A stretch of DNA of 64,000 nt from Raineya sp. Its GTDB lineage: Bacteria; Bacteroidota; Bacteroidia; Cytophagales; Thermonemataceae. The DNA is taken from positions 43,796-107,795 of the forward strand of contig JALONN010000013.1 in assembly GCA_025454915.1 (NCBI GenBank), written 5' to 3'. Positions 8,606 to 17,259 of the stretch are shown here, in pieces; within the stretch, counting starts at the first letter, position 1, and each line of letters opens with the position of its first letter. The position numbers and the translations under genes were made by a program. The notes beneath the pieces are model-generated. The model made no database searches. It was not told where the DNA came from and worked only from the letters and a program-made list of their open reading frames with translations.

Positions 8606-9154
8606 ATGCTTACGGAATTTCAAACGCTTAAAATCGAGAAACTTTTTAATTTTTTTGATGCTGATGGTAATAAGGTCATTGAGCCAGAAGATATGGATAT
8701 GATTGCTGAGCAGTTTACAAAAATTTTTGGCTGGAAAATTGGTGATGATAACGATAAAAAGTTCAGAGGAGCTTTGAAAAAATATTGGAGAAAGTTACTG
8801 ATGGGTGCTGATACCGACCAAGACCAAAGTGTTAGTTTTGAGGAGTTTAAAAAAGCTTATGAACGCAATTTGAGTACCAAAGAAACCTACGAAGAATTTG
8901 TATTACCTTTTATAGATCAGGTATTTCCTGTGATAGATACTAATCAGGATGGCGTTTTACAGCCTGCTGAGTTTGCCCATTTATACGAAGGCTTTAGAAA
9001 TCCGAAAGATCAAGCCTCTAAGGTTTTTGCCAAGTTAGATACAAATGGAGATGGCTCACTTTCTAAAGAAGAAATTTATCAGCATTTTTACGATTTTCAT
9101 TTTTCAGAAGACAGAAATGCAGCAGGAAACGCATTTTTCGGAGAATTATCCTAA
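8606..9154 (+). CDS. EF-hand calcium-binding protein with four loops
   Basis: I start this gene at ATG 8606 (182 residues) and not at 8471, because the upstream 45 residues are a hydrophobic AT-rich stretch containing a promoter-like box. Four 12-residue EF-hand loops are visible: DADGNKVIEPED (18-29), DTDQDQSVSFEE (69-80), DTNQDGVLQPAE (111-122) and DTNGDGSLSKEE (145-156). All have Asp at position 1 and Glu or Asp at position 12. The arrangement resembles calexcitin/sarcoplasmic-type calcium proteins. There is no signal peptide, so it is probably a cytoplasmic calcium buffer or sensor. Its partner is unknown. Confidence 0.85.
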   Translation: MLTEFQTLKIEKLFNFFDADGNKVIEPEDMDMIAEQFTKIFGWKIGDDNDKKFRGALKKYWRKLLMGADTDQDQSVSFEEFKKAYERNLSTKETYEEFVLPFIDQVFPVIDTNQDGVLQPAEFAHLYEGFRNPKDQASKVFAKLDTNGDGSLSKEEIYQHFYDFHFSEDRNAAGNAFFGELS

Positions 9155-9312
9155 TTTTTAGTATAGTGTAATGAGTATATAGAAAAAGCCATTTTCTTAT
9201 AATATAATTTAAACATTGCATTCTTTGAGTACAAAAAAGAGCGTTGGGCTGAAAATTCAGCGAGGGTGGGCAGGTTTTGTGCGTGGAAGCATTGAATTTT
9301 CTTGATTTTTTG

Positions 9313-9338
9313 ATTCTTTTGCATCAAGGCAAAAGAAT
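9313..9338. other. perfect hairpin in the EF-hand/ChaN spacer
   Basis: ATTCTTTTGC (9313-9322) pairs with GCAAAAGAAT (9329-9338) around a 6-base loop. It lies in the 219-bp gap after the EF-hand gene. The preceding bases 9230-9300 are more GC-rich than the surroundings and read like a degraded coding or repeat remnant. It may act as a terminator, but there is no clean T-run. Confidence 0.4.
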
Positions 9339-9373
9339 ATTTTAAACAAACCCCATTTAAAGTTTAATATCTA

Positions 9374-10252
9374 ATGAAAAAAAGTGTTTTGTTCAGTTTT
9401 GTTCTTATTTCGATTTTATCTGTTGCGTTTATGAGTAAGCCCGCTTATCAGCTATTTGATGCCAAAGGCAAAAAAACAACTTATGATGCCCTTCTGGCTG
9501 AAGCAGAAAAAGCTGATATTGTGTTTTTTGGGGAATTGCATAACAACCCCATTTGCCATTGGTTGCAACTTCAGTTAGCCAAAGACTTGGCTTCCAAAAA
9601 CAAAGAAAAATTAGTTTTTGGTGCTGAAATGTTTGAAGCAGACAATCAGCTTGTACTCAACGAATACCAAAATGGCTGGATTAAAGAAGCACACTTCACC
9701 AAAGAAGCCAAAATGTGGGATAATTACAAAACTGACTACAAACCTCTTTTAGACTTGTCTATCAAACAAAAAATTCCTTTTGTAGCTACCAATATTCCTC
9801 GCAGATATGCCAATATGGTATCTCGTGAGGGTTTAGAAAGCCTAAATAAACTGGATGCAGAAGCAAAAAAATATATTGCCCCTTTGCCTATTGCCTTCGA
9901 TGTTACTTTACCTGCTTACGCCGAAATGGTAAAAATGGCAGGACATGGACAAATGGGTGGCAATGCAAAACCCGAATACTTTGCTCAGGCTCAGGCTATT
10001 AAAGATGCTACAATGGCTCATTTTATTCTTAAAAACTGGCAAAAAGGCAAAATATTCTTACATTTCAATGGTTCGTACCACTCCGATAACTTTGAGAGCA
10101 TTATTTGGTATCTCAAGAAACAGAATCCAAATCTCAAAATTGTAAGTATTGCAAGTGTTGAACAAGAATCTATCACAGAATTGGAGAAAACTAATCTGGA
10201 AAAAGGTAATTTTGTGTTGGCAATCCCTTCGGATATGACAAAAACTTATTAG
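9374..10252 (+). CDS. ChaN-like (DUF399) haem-iron-regulated protein
   Basis: This 292-residue protein has a hydrophobic N-terminal signal segment (about residues 5-20) and the ChaN family motif FFGELHNNPICHWLQL. The conserved E, H and acidic pair are present (GAEMFEADNQ), as is a late HFNGSYHSDNFESI segment. ChaN of Campylobacter is an outer-membrane-associated haem-binding protein linked to iron uptake, but haem binding has not been shown for all members. There is no lipobox cysteine here, so it is probably secreted or periplasmic. It stands alone between the EF-hand gene and two paralogous secreted proteins. Confidence 0.8.
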   Translation: MKKSVLFSFVLISILSVAFMSKPAYQLFDAKGKKTTYDALLAEAEKADIVFFGELHNNPICHWLQLQLAKDLASKNKEKLVFGAEMFEADNQLVLNEYQNGWIKEAHFTKEAKMWDNYKTDYKPLLDLSIKQKIPFVATNIPRRYANMVSREGLESLNKLDAEAKKYIAPLPIAFDVTLPAYAEMVKMAGHGQMGGNAKPEYFAQAQAIKDATMAHFILKNWQKGKIFLHFNGSYHSDNFESIIWYLKKQNPNLKIVSIASVEQESITELEKTNLEKGNFVLAIPSDMTKTY

Positions 10253-10295
10253 TGGTGAATGCTAAATGATTAAATGAAGGTTTGAAAGTATTTTA

Positions 10296-11087
10296 ATGAA
10301 AATTTACCTTATCATATTTTTATTTTTTTACTCTTGGGTGCAGTTAATTGCTCAGGATAGATTGGTTATTGCATATCAACAGTTTGGAGGGCTACATACT
10401 ATACCTCCACTTGGTACAAGAACTACAGAATTTGTGTTTAAGCAAAAAGGTGATAAGTTTATTGCAAAAAATTATACTTTTTTTGATGCTACCTTTAAAG
10501 ATTCAAAAAAGAAAAAAATCCGCTTTGAAAAGAAAAAAATAATCTCAAAATCAAAAATAGATAGTTTCATCAATCCTAAAACTCCAATTTATTTTAAAGA
10601 TTTAGGTTTTAGTATAGAAGAAATTAAAGCAGAAACATCAAAGAAAGAAATTAAACTTTTACCTTCAACAGACTCACTTTTAAAAAACAATTTTCCTTTA
10701 AAATTTGACACCCTTGATTTTTGTTACTCACACAGATATGGTAAATATATGACTATATTCAATGATGGCTACTCTATCATCAGTTTTAACTACAATAAAA
10801 AATCTATATATTATCATAATCAACAAGCAGAACAACTCATCAAAAATTTACAATATTACTTTAAAGCCTATATTATCTTAAAAGACCTAAATATTAAAGA
10901 TTTTGAATACTATTTTGGAAAAGAGAAGGTATTAGATTGGTTTGTAACTTATTTGGATATAATTCAATGCGAAGACTATTATGCAAGTCTTTTTATGAAA
11001 GAAAACCCTGAATACAACACAAGTTATTTTAAAAGAACAAAAAAAGGCTGGAATTTTGAAGAATACTTAAAGAAAATTAAAAACTAA
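10296..11087 (+). CDS. secreted hypothetical protein, paralogue A
   Basis: This 263-residue protein has a signal peptide (YLIIFLFFYSWVQLIAQ) typical of Bacteroidota, then a lysine-rich domain. The last 45 residues, from CEDYYASLFMKENPEYN to YLKKIKN, are nearly identical to the end of the next gene. The centre of the protein is much less similar. It is not recognised as a known family. The stop codon is followed without any gap by the ATG of its paralogue, so the pair is a tandem duplication in one operon. Confidence 0.65.
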   Translation: MKIYLIIFLFFYSWVQLIAQDRLVIAYQQFGGLHTIPPLGTRTTEFVFKQKGDKFIAKNYTFFDATFKDSKKKKIRFEKKKIISKSKIDSFINPKTPIYFKDLGFSIEEIKAETSKKEIKLLPSTDSLLKNNFPLKFDTLDFCYSHRYGKYMTIFNDGYSIISFNYNKKSIYYHNQQAEQLIKNLQYYFKAYIILKDLNIKDFEYYFGKEKVLDWFVTYLDIIQCEDYYASLFMKENPEYNTSYFKRTKKGWNFEEYLKKIKN

Positions 11088-11864
11088 ATGAAATACCTTT
11101 TTATCATATTCCTGCTTTTTTGCTCTTGGGTTCAGGTAATTGCTCAGGACAGATTAGTTATTATTCAAGATTCTTATGGTATTGTAATTAAAGATTCAAA
11201 AGGGAAAGAAATTCAACCTATTAAAAGTGTTTCTTTCAAGAAAAGGAAAAATAATTTTGTTGCAAAAAAGTACATTTCTTATGGAGAAACAGGAAAGTTT
11301 ACGAAAACTCAAACTATTCCTGCCATATTGTTGGAAGATTTTTTAAAATCAAAGTATCCAATTTCTTTAAAAACATTAGGCATTAGCGTTCAGGAGCTTA
11401 AAGAATCTATTGATAAACAAAAAAGTAACATTCTTATTTCTACTCAAAACCTATTAACAGAAGACTATATTTTTAAATTCGATACACTAAAATTTTGCAC
11501 AAATAATAGATTTTCCAGATACTTTTCATCATGTAGTGGTAGAAAACTTGATATTTTGTATAATAATACTTCCATTTTTTCTTATTCTACTGATTATGAA
11601 TTTACTTTAAGAAATTTAGAGTCATATTTAAGAGCCTATATATTTTTGAAAAACATAAAATTAGAAGAGCAGATATATGTTTTTAATAAGGATATTATTG
11701 TAAATTGGTTGATTCTTTACTTAGAAAATATCCAATGTGAAGATTATTATGCAAGCCTTTTTATGAAAGAAAATCCTGAATACAACAATAGCGTTTTTAA
11801 AAGAACAAAAAAAGGCTGGAATTTTGAAAAATACTTGAAGAAAGTGAAAGGTAGTAAAAACTAA
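11088..11864 (+). CDS. secreted hypothetical protein, paralogue B
   Basis: This 258-residue paralogue of the preceding gene has the same signal-peptide pattern (FSWVQ-like core, cleavage after AQDRLVI) and the same C-terminal signature CEDYYASLFMKENPEYN with KRTKKGWNFE. The middle third differs strongly between the copies. Its function is unknown. The strict conservation of the tail suggests it is the functional or interaction part of the protein. It begins at the base immediately after the stop of paralogue A. Confidence 0.65.
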   Translation: MKYLFIIFLLFCSWVQVIAQDRLVIIQDSYGIVIKDSKGKEIQPIKSVSFKKRKNNFVAKKYISYGETGKFTKTQTIPAILLEDFLKSKYPISLKTLGISVQELKESIDKQKSNILISTQNLLTEDYIFKFDTLKFCTNNRFSRYFSSCSGRKLDILYNNTSIFSYSTDYEFTLRNLESYLRAYIFLKNIKLEEQIYVFNKDIIVNWLILYLENIQCEDYYASLFMKENPEYNNSVFKRTKKGWNFEKYLKKVKGSKN

Positions 11865-11970
11865 ACATAATATCATTCTTATTCTCATTCAAAACTATTA
11901 AATTCTTGTGTCTAAGGTCTTGTTTCTTATATCAAAAAATTTTAGCATTAACCCATTTACCCTTTAAAAA

Positions 11971-13449
11971 TTGACAGTTGCAAAAGAAAATATACGACTC
12001 ACATTTGGTCTAAAAGTAAAGCAGTTACGCCAAGAAAAAGGTATTTCGTTATCCGAATTAGCCCATCAGACAGGCATTTCTGTTTCGTATCTCAATGAAA
12101 TTGAAAAAGGAAAAAAATATCCTCAAACCGAAAAGATTGTAGTTTTAGCTGAAACTTTAGGGGTCAGTTACGACTGGCTGGTGTCCCTTAAACTCAATAA
12201 AAAACTTGCTCCACTTGCCGATTTACTACAATCTAATTTTTTAAGTGAATTTCCTTTGGAAGTGTTTGGTATTGAGCCAGCTCAGTTTTTGGATATTCTG
12301 GCTAATGCCCCCGAAAAAGTAGGAGCTTTTATTGGTACACTTGCCGAAATAGCCCGAAGCTATGATATGCAAATTGAGGAGTTTTATTTCTCTGTTTTGC
12401 GTTCTTATCAGGAGATGTACGAAAACTATTTTGAGGACTTGGAGCAGGAAGCCCAGCATTTCAGAGATATTCACAAGCTAAAGGAGAAAACCATTTTGGA
12501 TATTGATTTCTTAAAAGAAGTGCTTCTGAAAGACTATCATGTCCAGACCATAGAAACAGAGTTTGAACCTGCTCTTAAAAGTCTGCGTTCTTTGCTCAAA
12601 GGAAATACATTACTCATTAATCAGAATTTAAGTGTTTCCCAAAAACGATTTGTACTCTGCCGAGAAATTGGTTTTGCTGTTTTAAAAATCAAAAAGCGTT
12701 CAGCGACTTTTTCATGGGTAGAAGTTCGTTCCTTTGACGAAGTGCTGAACAATTTTAAAGCCTCTTATTTTGCTGGTGCATTACTTTTACCTCAAAATAT
12801 GCTTTTCAATGACTTAAAAGGCTTTTTCAAACAAAAACAATTTGATGCTGACTACCTGATACGCCTCAATACACAATATCAGGTAACTCCTGAGACCCTG
12901 CTCTACAGGTTTAGCAATTTACTACCCAAGTATTTTGGACTGAATGAATTGTTTTTCTTACGTTTTGATAATACTGATAAACAGTTTAATCTAACCAAAG
13001 AAATGCATATTTCGGGTTTACACAACCCTCATGCTTCAGCTCTTGAAGAGCATTATTGCAGACGTTGGATTTCGATTACTATTTTAGAAGATTTACAGAA
13101 ACACCATAAAAAAGATGCTGAAATTCTTTGTAAAGCTCAGATTTCAGAATACTACGATTCTCCAAACAGATATTTTGTACTGGCTATGGCTCGTTCTCTT
13201 TCTCCTACCCCAGCTCTTAGTAGTCTGGCAATAGGCATCAAGGTGAATGAACAAGCTGAAAAGATGATTCACTTTTTGGAAGATAAAAATCTGACTGTCA
13301 AAAAAGTAGGTGAAACATGCCAGCGTTGTTCGGCTACCGACTGTACAGAAAGGATGTCAGAGCCAAGTATTTTACTCAAAAAACAAGCTAAAAAAGCACG
13401 CAAACAAGCTTTAGAAAAACTAACAACAAACCATATAGAGAATGCCTAA
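11971..13449 (+). CDS. ScfR/RamB-like XRE transcriptional regulator
   Basis: This 492-residue regulator begins at TTG 11971, the first start codon before the HTH. The XRE helix-turn-helix occupies about residues 8-65 (LRQEKGISLSELAHQTGISV, YLNEIEKGKKYP). The middle is an ImmA/IrrE-like domain in which the usual HExxH is replaced by CREIGFAV, so it is not a peptidase. The C-terminal DUF2083-type domain carries the cysteine cluster CQRCSATDC. Relatives (RamB, ScfR, PrpC-type) sense short-chain acyl-CoAs and control acetate, propionate or fatty-acid genes. It overlaps the next gene by 8 bp, and a beta-oxidation gene lies 1.5 kb downstream. Confidence 0.82.
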   Translation: MTVAKENIRLTFGLKVKQLRQEKGISLSELAHQTGISVSYLNEIEKGKKYPQTEKIVVLAETLGVSYDWLVSLKLNKKLAPLADLLQSNFLSEFPLEVFGIEPAQFLDILANAPEKVGAFIGTLAEIARSYDMQIEEFYFSVLRSYQEMYENYFEDLEQEAQHFRDIHKLKEKTILDIDFLKEVLLKDYHVQTIETEFEPALKSLRSLLKGNTLLINQNLSVSQKRFVLCREIGFAVLKIKKRSATFSWVEVRSFDEVLNNFKASYFAGALLLPQNMLFNDLKGFFKQKQFDADYLIRLNTQYQVTPETLLYRFSNLLPKYFGLNELFFLRFDNTDKQFNLTKEMHISGLHNPHASALEEHYCRRWISITILEDLQKHHKKDAEILCKAQISEYYDSPNRYFVLAMARSLSPTPALSSLAIGIKVNEQAEKMIHFLEDKNLTVKKVGETCQRCSATDCTERMSEPSILLKKQAKKARKQALEKLTTNHIENA

Positions 13450-14167
13450 ATTAAATTTTGAAGACCTCATAATTTTTGAAAATGACGATTATGTACTCAT
13501 CAACAAGCCACCACTCATGGCTACACTCGATGAACGTACTGAAGACAGAAAAACAACAAGTATCATTGCTTTGCTCAGAAACTATGAGCCAACCTATCAG
13601 ATTTGCCACCGATTAGATAAAGAAACCTCTGGAGTACTTGCCATTGCCAAACATCCAGAAGCATACAGACATCTTTCTATGGCTTTTGAACGCCGAAAAG
13701 TACAAAAAGTATATCATGCTGTTTCTGAAGGTATCCACAATTTTGAAGCCCAAGAAGCTACTTTTCCCATTCTCAAACTCTCCAAAAAAGGAATGGTAAC
13801 CATTGATTTTAAGGAAGGTATGAAATCACATACCACCTTCCAGACACTTAGACATATAGGCAACTTCACACTCATTGAAGCCCGCCCCCATACAGGACGT
13901 ATGCACCAGATACGCATACACCTCAAAGCCCTAAAAGCTCCCATTGTTGCCGATGAAATGTATGGAGGTCAGTTTGTTTTTCTTTCAGAGTTTAAAAAGA
14001 AGTTCAATATCAAAAAAGAAGAAGATGAAATGCCTATTATGCAACGTGTTGCTTTACATGCATTTGCATTAAGTTTTGAAGGTATGAATGGTGAACAAAT
14101 CTATCAGGAAGCGAGTTATCCTAAAGATTTTGCTGTTTTAGTGAAACTTTTAGAAAAATATGCTTAA
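13442..14167 (+). CDS. RluA-family pseudouridine synthase
   Basis: This 241-residue enzyme has the RluA catalytic motif CHRLDKETSGVLAIAK with the nucleophilic aspartate at about residue 59, and the RNA-binding motif ARPHTGRMHQIRIHL. It converts a uridine in rRNA or tRNA to pseudouridine. There is no S4 domain. The gene starts inside the last 8 bp of the ScfR-like regulator, so the two are coupled, and it is followed directly by a perfect palindrome. The exact target base cannot be told from sequence. Confidence 0.9.
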   Translation: MPKLNFEDLIIFENDDYVLINKPPLMATLDERTEDRKTTSIIALLRNYEPTYQICHRLDKETSGVLAIAKHPEAYRHLSMAFERRKVQKVYHAVSEGIHNFEAQEATFPILKLSKKGMVTIDFKEGMKSHTTFQTLRHIGNFTLIEARPHTGRMHQIRIHLKALKAPIVADEMYGGQFVFLSEFKKKFNIKKEEDEMPIMQRVALHAFALSFEGMNGEQIYQEASYPKDFAVLVKLLEKYA

Positions 14168-14190
14168 TTCAATGCTCAATGAGCATTGAA
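14168..14190. repeat. perfect 23-bp palindrome after the pseudouridine synthase stop codon
   Basis: TTCAATGCTCA (14168-14178) is the exact reverse complement of TGAGCATTGAA (14180-14190) with one central base. It begins at the base right after the TAA stop. A one-base loop is impossible in RNA, so the real loop opens to a few bases. No T-run follows, so it may be a processing or protein-binding site as well as a terminator. Confidence 0.6.
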
Positions 14191-14206
14191 CTATAAATAT
14201 GAGATA

Positions 14207-14899
14207 ATGATAAAAATATTAACTTTTATAAATCTATTCATATTATCCATTAGTTGGGGACAAACTGTTACATTAAAGTTTCACAGAGTCTTTCCAAACT
14301 TAAGGGATAGTATGAATTATGTTAAATTTGAAATCAATAATCAAAAATTTGGAGAAAAAGATTCTGTCATTAAATTACAAATTAATAAGTACGGACTTGA
14401 TAAATGTAAGGCGATTATTGCCCATGATACTCTAAATTTCTTAACTAAATTCATAGAAAATGAATTATATGAAATTGAACAAGGTTGTTGCTGTGCAGCA
14501 TTTATATTTAAAGCTCATAAAAATCCAAGAAGAGGTACTATTACATTTAGAAACAGAACAAAAGCTGATTTAGGTTTGATAATTGCCGAAGCAAATATTG
14601 ATACTGTAAAAGCAAAAACAAATAAAACAACTTTTGCTTCAGAATCAGCAATGTGTTATTTTAAACCTTGTAGTATTTTAATAACAAAAACAGAATATAT
14701 GTCTCCAAAGTACGACTACAATTCTGATAATAGAGATTATGAAACATTGTGGAAAGAACAAGAAAAATTGATTTTAGCTTCTACTTGGTTTCATTTTCTG
14801 CATGGTGAAAAAATCGAAGTTTTTTATAGTTCAAAACATCATAAATTAAAAATAAAGTTAAAAGGATATTTACAAAAACATGAGTATAAAAATAATTAA
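14207..14899 (+). CDS. secreted hypothetical protein
   Basis: I start at ATG 14207 (230 residues), not at a TTG 21 bp upstream that overlaps the palindrome. The signal peptide ends in SWGQ (ILTFINLFILSISWGQ). A Cys-rich stretch EQGCCCAAFIFK and a second pair of cysteines (MCYFKPC) occur in the mature protein and could form disulfides or bind metal. No family is recognised. It stands alone between the pseudouridine synthase palindrome and the beta-oxidation gene. Confidence 0.6.
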   Translation: MIKILTFINLFILSISWGQTVTLKFHRVFPNLRDSMNYVKFEINNQKFGEKDSVIKLQINKYGLDKCKAIIAHDTLNFLTKFIENELYEIEQGCCCAAFIFKAHKNPRRGTITFRNRTKADLGLIIAEANIDTVKAKTNKTTFASESAMCYFKPCSILITKTEYMSPKYDYNSDNRDYETLWKEQEKLILASTWFHFLHGEKIEVFYSSKHHKLKIKLKGYLQKHEYKNN

Positions 14900-14904
14900 C
14901 TGCT

Positions 14905-14945
14905 CACTTTAAAATCATCACTCATCACTGATAATTCATAATTAT
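14905..14945. repeat. AT-rich intergenic repeat, TCATCACT-ATAATT type
   Basis: The string CATCACTCATCACTGATAATTCATAATT is one of at least three related spacers in the window (also near 2470-2495 and 23908-24000, with a variant at 5331-5350). The words ATCACT, ATAATTC and ATTCATAATT recur in different order. No function is known. It separates a minor secreted protein from the FadJ-type gene. Confidence 0.4.
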
Positions 14946-17096
14946 ATGATTGACTACCAAATCCAAGACCAGATTGCTATTATAGCCTTTAATATGGAGA
15001 ATGCTCCCATGAACGTTCTCAACGAAGAATCTATCAAAGCTTTTGACGAAGCCACATCCAAAGCCATTGAAGATTCCAATGTAAAAGGGATTATCATTAC
15101 CTCTCACAAAAAGGAGTTTGTAGCAGGTGCTGACCTCAATATGCTTCTCAAAAATGCTACTTTAGAGCAGGGTTATGAAATGATTAGCCACTTGCACAAA
15201 GTTTTCAGAAAATATGAAGCCTGCAAAAAGCCTGTAGTGGCTGCCATCAATGGTACAGCTTTGGGTGGTGGGTATGAGGTTTGTTTGGCTTGCCATTATA
15301 GAATTGCTTTAAACGACCCCAAAATTCAAATCGGTTTGCCCGAAGTACTCATTGGTTTATTCCCTGGTGGTGGTGGTACACAACGCCTGCCTCGTATGAT
15401 AGGCACCGAAAAATCGCTTCCGTTGCTTTTAGAAGGCAGAAAATTAAATCCTGAAAAAGCCCTGAAAGAAGGCTTGGTAAATGAATTGGCTTACTCTAAA
15501 GAAGAACTTTTAGAAAAGGCTAAAAATTGGATTTTAGCAAACCCCAGAGCATTACAGCCTTGGGATGAACTGGATAAGAAAGGAAATGTGGTAGGTGTTC
15601 AAAGCTACAAAGTTCCTGGTGGTAATGTACAATCGCCTAAAGGTGTACAAACTTTCATTGCAGGTACAGCCCTTTTACAAGGCAAAACACAAGGCAATTA
15701 TCCTGCTCCACAAGCTATTATGGAGTGTGTGTATGAAGGTTTGCAGGTTTCTATTGAGCATGGTTTAGCCATTGAAGCCAAACACTTTGCTCGTATCAGC
15801 CAAACCAAAGAAGCAAAAAATATGATTCGTACACTCTTTTTTGCTATGGGAGAGGCAAATAAGGGTGCAGCTCGTCCTAAAGATATCCCTGCTACGGATG
15901 TAAAGAAGGTAGGTATTTTAGGGGCTGGAATGATGGGAGCTGGTATTGCTTACGTTTCGGCTGTGGCTGGTCTGGAAGTAGTTTTAAAAGATGTAAGTCT
16001 GGAATCTGCTGAAAAAGGAAAAGATTATTCAAGAAATTTGCTTAAAAAAGAGTTAGAAAAAGGAAAATATACCCAAGAACAAGTTGAAACAGTTTTGGCT
16101 CGTATCAAGGCTACTGCTGATGCCAAAGATTTAGAAGGCTCTGATTTGGTGATTGAAGCTGTTTTTGAGAACAGAGACCTGAAAGCTCAGGTAACACAAG
16201 AGGCAGAAGCATTTTTAACAGAAAAAGCTATTTTTGCTTCCAACACATCTACTTTACCCATTACAGGACTTGCAGAGGCATCCAAACGCCCTGAAAACTT
16301 CATTGGCTTGCATTTCTTCTCGCCAGTAGATAAAATGATGCTTGTCGAAATTATTACAGGCAAACAAACTTCTGCGTATGCCATTGCCCTCAGCATAGAC
16401 TACGTGAAAAAAATCAAGAAAACACCTATTGTAGTGAACGACAGCAGAGGTTTTTATACTTCTCGTGTATTTGGAACGTACACTTCAGAAAGTATTACCA
16501 TGCTTTCAGAAGGCATTAGCCCCAGCCTCATTGAGGCAGCAGGCAAAGGAGCAGGAATGCCTGTAGGTGGTTTGGATGTTTCGGATGCCGTAGCCCTCGA
16601 TTTGATGTATAAAATCTATCTTCAAACCGAAAAAGACATGGGTATCAAGATTACGGACACCGCTGATGGAAAAGTGGTGAAGAAATTTGTAGAAGAATTG
16701 GGTCGTGTAGGTAAAAAAGATAAAAAAGGCTTTTACGAATACCCTGAAGATGAACCCAAACGTCTGTGGAGTGGTCTTGCAGAACATTTCCCTGTAGCCA
16801 AAGAACAGCCCAGCCTTGAAGAAGCTAAGAAGCGTATTTTATACAGACAGGTACTTGAAACCATCAAATGTTTTGAAGAAAATGTGGTTACCAACGTTCG
16901 TGATGCAGATGTAGGTTCTATTTTGGCTTGGGGCTTCCCTCCTTATACGGGTGGTGCTTTGTCGTTTGTAGATTACATAGGTATTGAAAATTTTGTAAAA
17001 GAAGCTGATCGTCTGGCAGATACCTACGGCGAACGTTTCCGCCCTACTGCCCGCCTGCGTGAAATGGCTCAAAAGAAACAAGGTTTTCATGGATAG
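14946..17096 (+). CDS. fadJ: bifunctional enoyl-CoA hydratase / 3-hydroxyacyl-CoA dehydrogenase
   Basis: This 716-residue FadB/FadJ-type protein has an N-terminal enoyl-CoA hydratase (about 1-190). Its oxyanion-hole segments are FVAGADLNML and GTALGGGYE, and it has the catalytic-loop motif GLPEVLIGLFPGGGGTQRL. The 3-hydroxyacyl-CoA dehydrogenase part starts near residue 318 with the NAD motif LGAGMMGAGIAY and continues with SNTSTLPITGLA and GLHFFSPVDKMMLVE. It carries out two successive steps of fatty-acid beta-oxidation. The length is close to FadJ (about 714) and the thiolase partner is not adjacent. A strong terminator follows 4 bp after the stop. Confidence 0.93.
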   Translation: MIDYQIQDQIAIIAFNMENAPMNVLNEESIKAFDEATSKAIEDSNVKGIIITSHKKEFVAGADLNMLLKNATLEQGYEMISHLHKVFRKYEACKKPVVAAINGTALGGGYEVCLACHYRIALNDPKIQIGLPEVLIGLFPGGGGTQRLPRMIGTEKSLPLLLEGRKLNPEKALKEGLVNELAYSKEELLEKAKNWILANPRALQPWDELDKKGNVVGVQSYKVPGGNVQSPKGVQTFIAGTALLQGKTQGNYPAPQAIMECVYEGLQVSIEHGLAIEAKHFARISQTKEAKNMIRTLFFAMGEANKGAARPKDIPATDVKKVGILGAGMMGAGIAYVSAVAGLEVVLKDVSLESAEKGKDYSRNLLKKELEKGKYTQEQVETVLARIKATADAKDLEGSDLVIEAVFENRDLKAQVTQEAEAFLTEKAIFASNTSTLPITGLAEASKRPENFIGLHFFSPVDKMMLVEIITGKQTSAYAIALSIDYVKKIKKTPIVVNDSRGFYTSRVFGTYTSESITMLSEGISPSLIEAAGKGAGMPVGGLDVSDAVALDLMYKIYLQTEKDMGIKITDTADGKVVKKFVEELGRVGKKDKKGFYEYPEDEPKRLWSGLAEHFPVAKEQPSLEEAKKRILYRQVLETIKCFEENVVTNVRDADVGSILAWGFPPYTGGALSFVDYIGIENFVKEADRLADTYGERFRPTARLREMAQKKQGFHG

Positions 17097-17100
17097 TTTT

Positions 17101-17133
17101 AAAGGAATGTGTTTTAAAACACATTCCTTTTTT
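17101..17133 (+). terminator. terminator of the fadJ-type gene
   Basis: AAAGGAATGTGTTTT and AAAACACATTCCTTT form a perfect 15-bp stem with almost no loop, followed by a T-run at 17128-17133. It starts 4 bp after the fadJ stop. Confidence 0.9.
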
Positions 17134-17135
17134 AT

Positions 17136-17206
17136 TTCATTCTGAACATAGCCAAGAATCTACTCACTACTTCTTTTTTTCATTCCGAACACAGTGAGGA
17201 ATCTAC
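17136..17206. repeat. two imperfect 28-bp direct repeats
   Basis: The first copy (17136-17163) and the second (17179-17206) share the frame TTCATTC-GAACA-AG-AGAATCTAC with about six differences in 28 bases, 43 bp apart. Repeats of this CATTCCGAACnnAGTGAGGAATCT type are common in Bacteroidota intergenic DNA. They may be remnants of a palindromic repeat family. Confidence 0.45.
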
Positions 17207-17259
17207 ACCTCTTGATTTTGTTTAGATTTTTTATTATGTTGTAGTTAAAATTTTATGCT

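Noticed and set aside
14186..14206. TTG start of the secreted protein at 14207
   Set aside because: It would place the first codon in the palindrome, and the ATG at 14207 gives a normal signal peptide.
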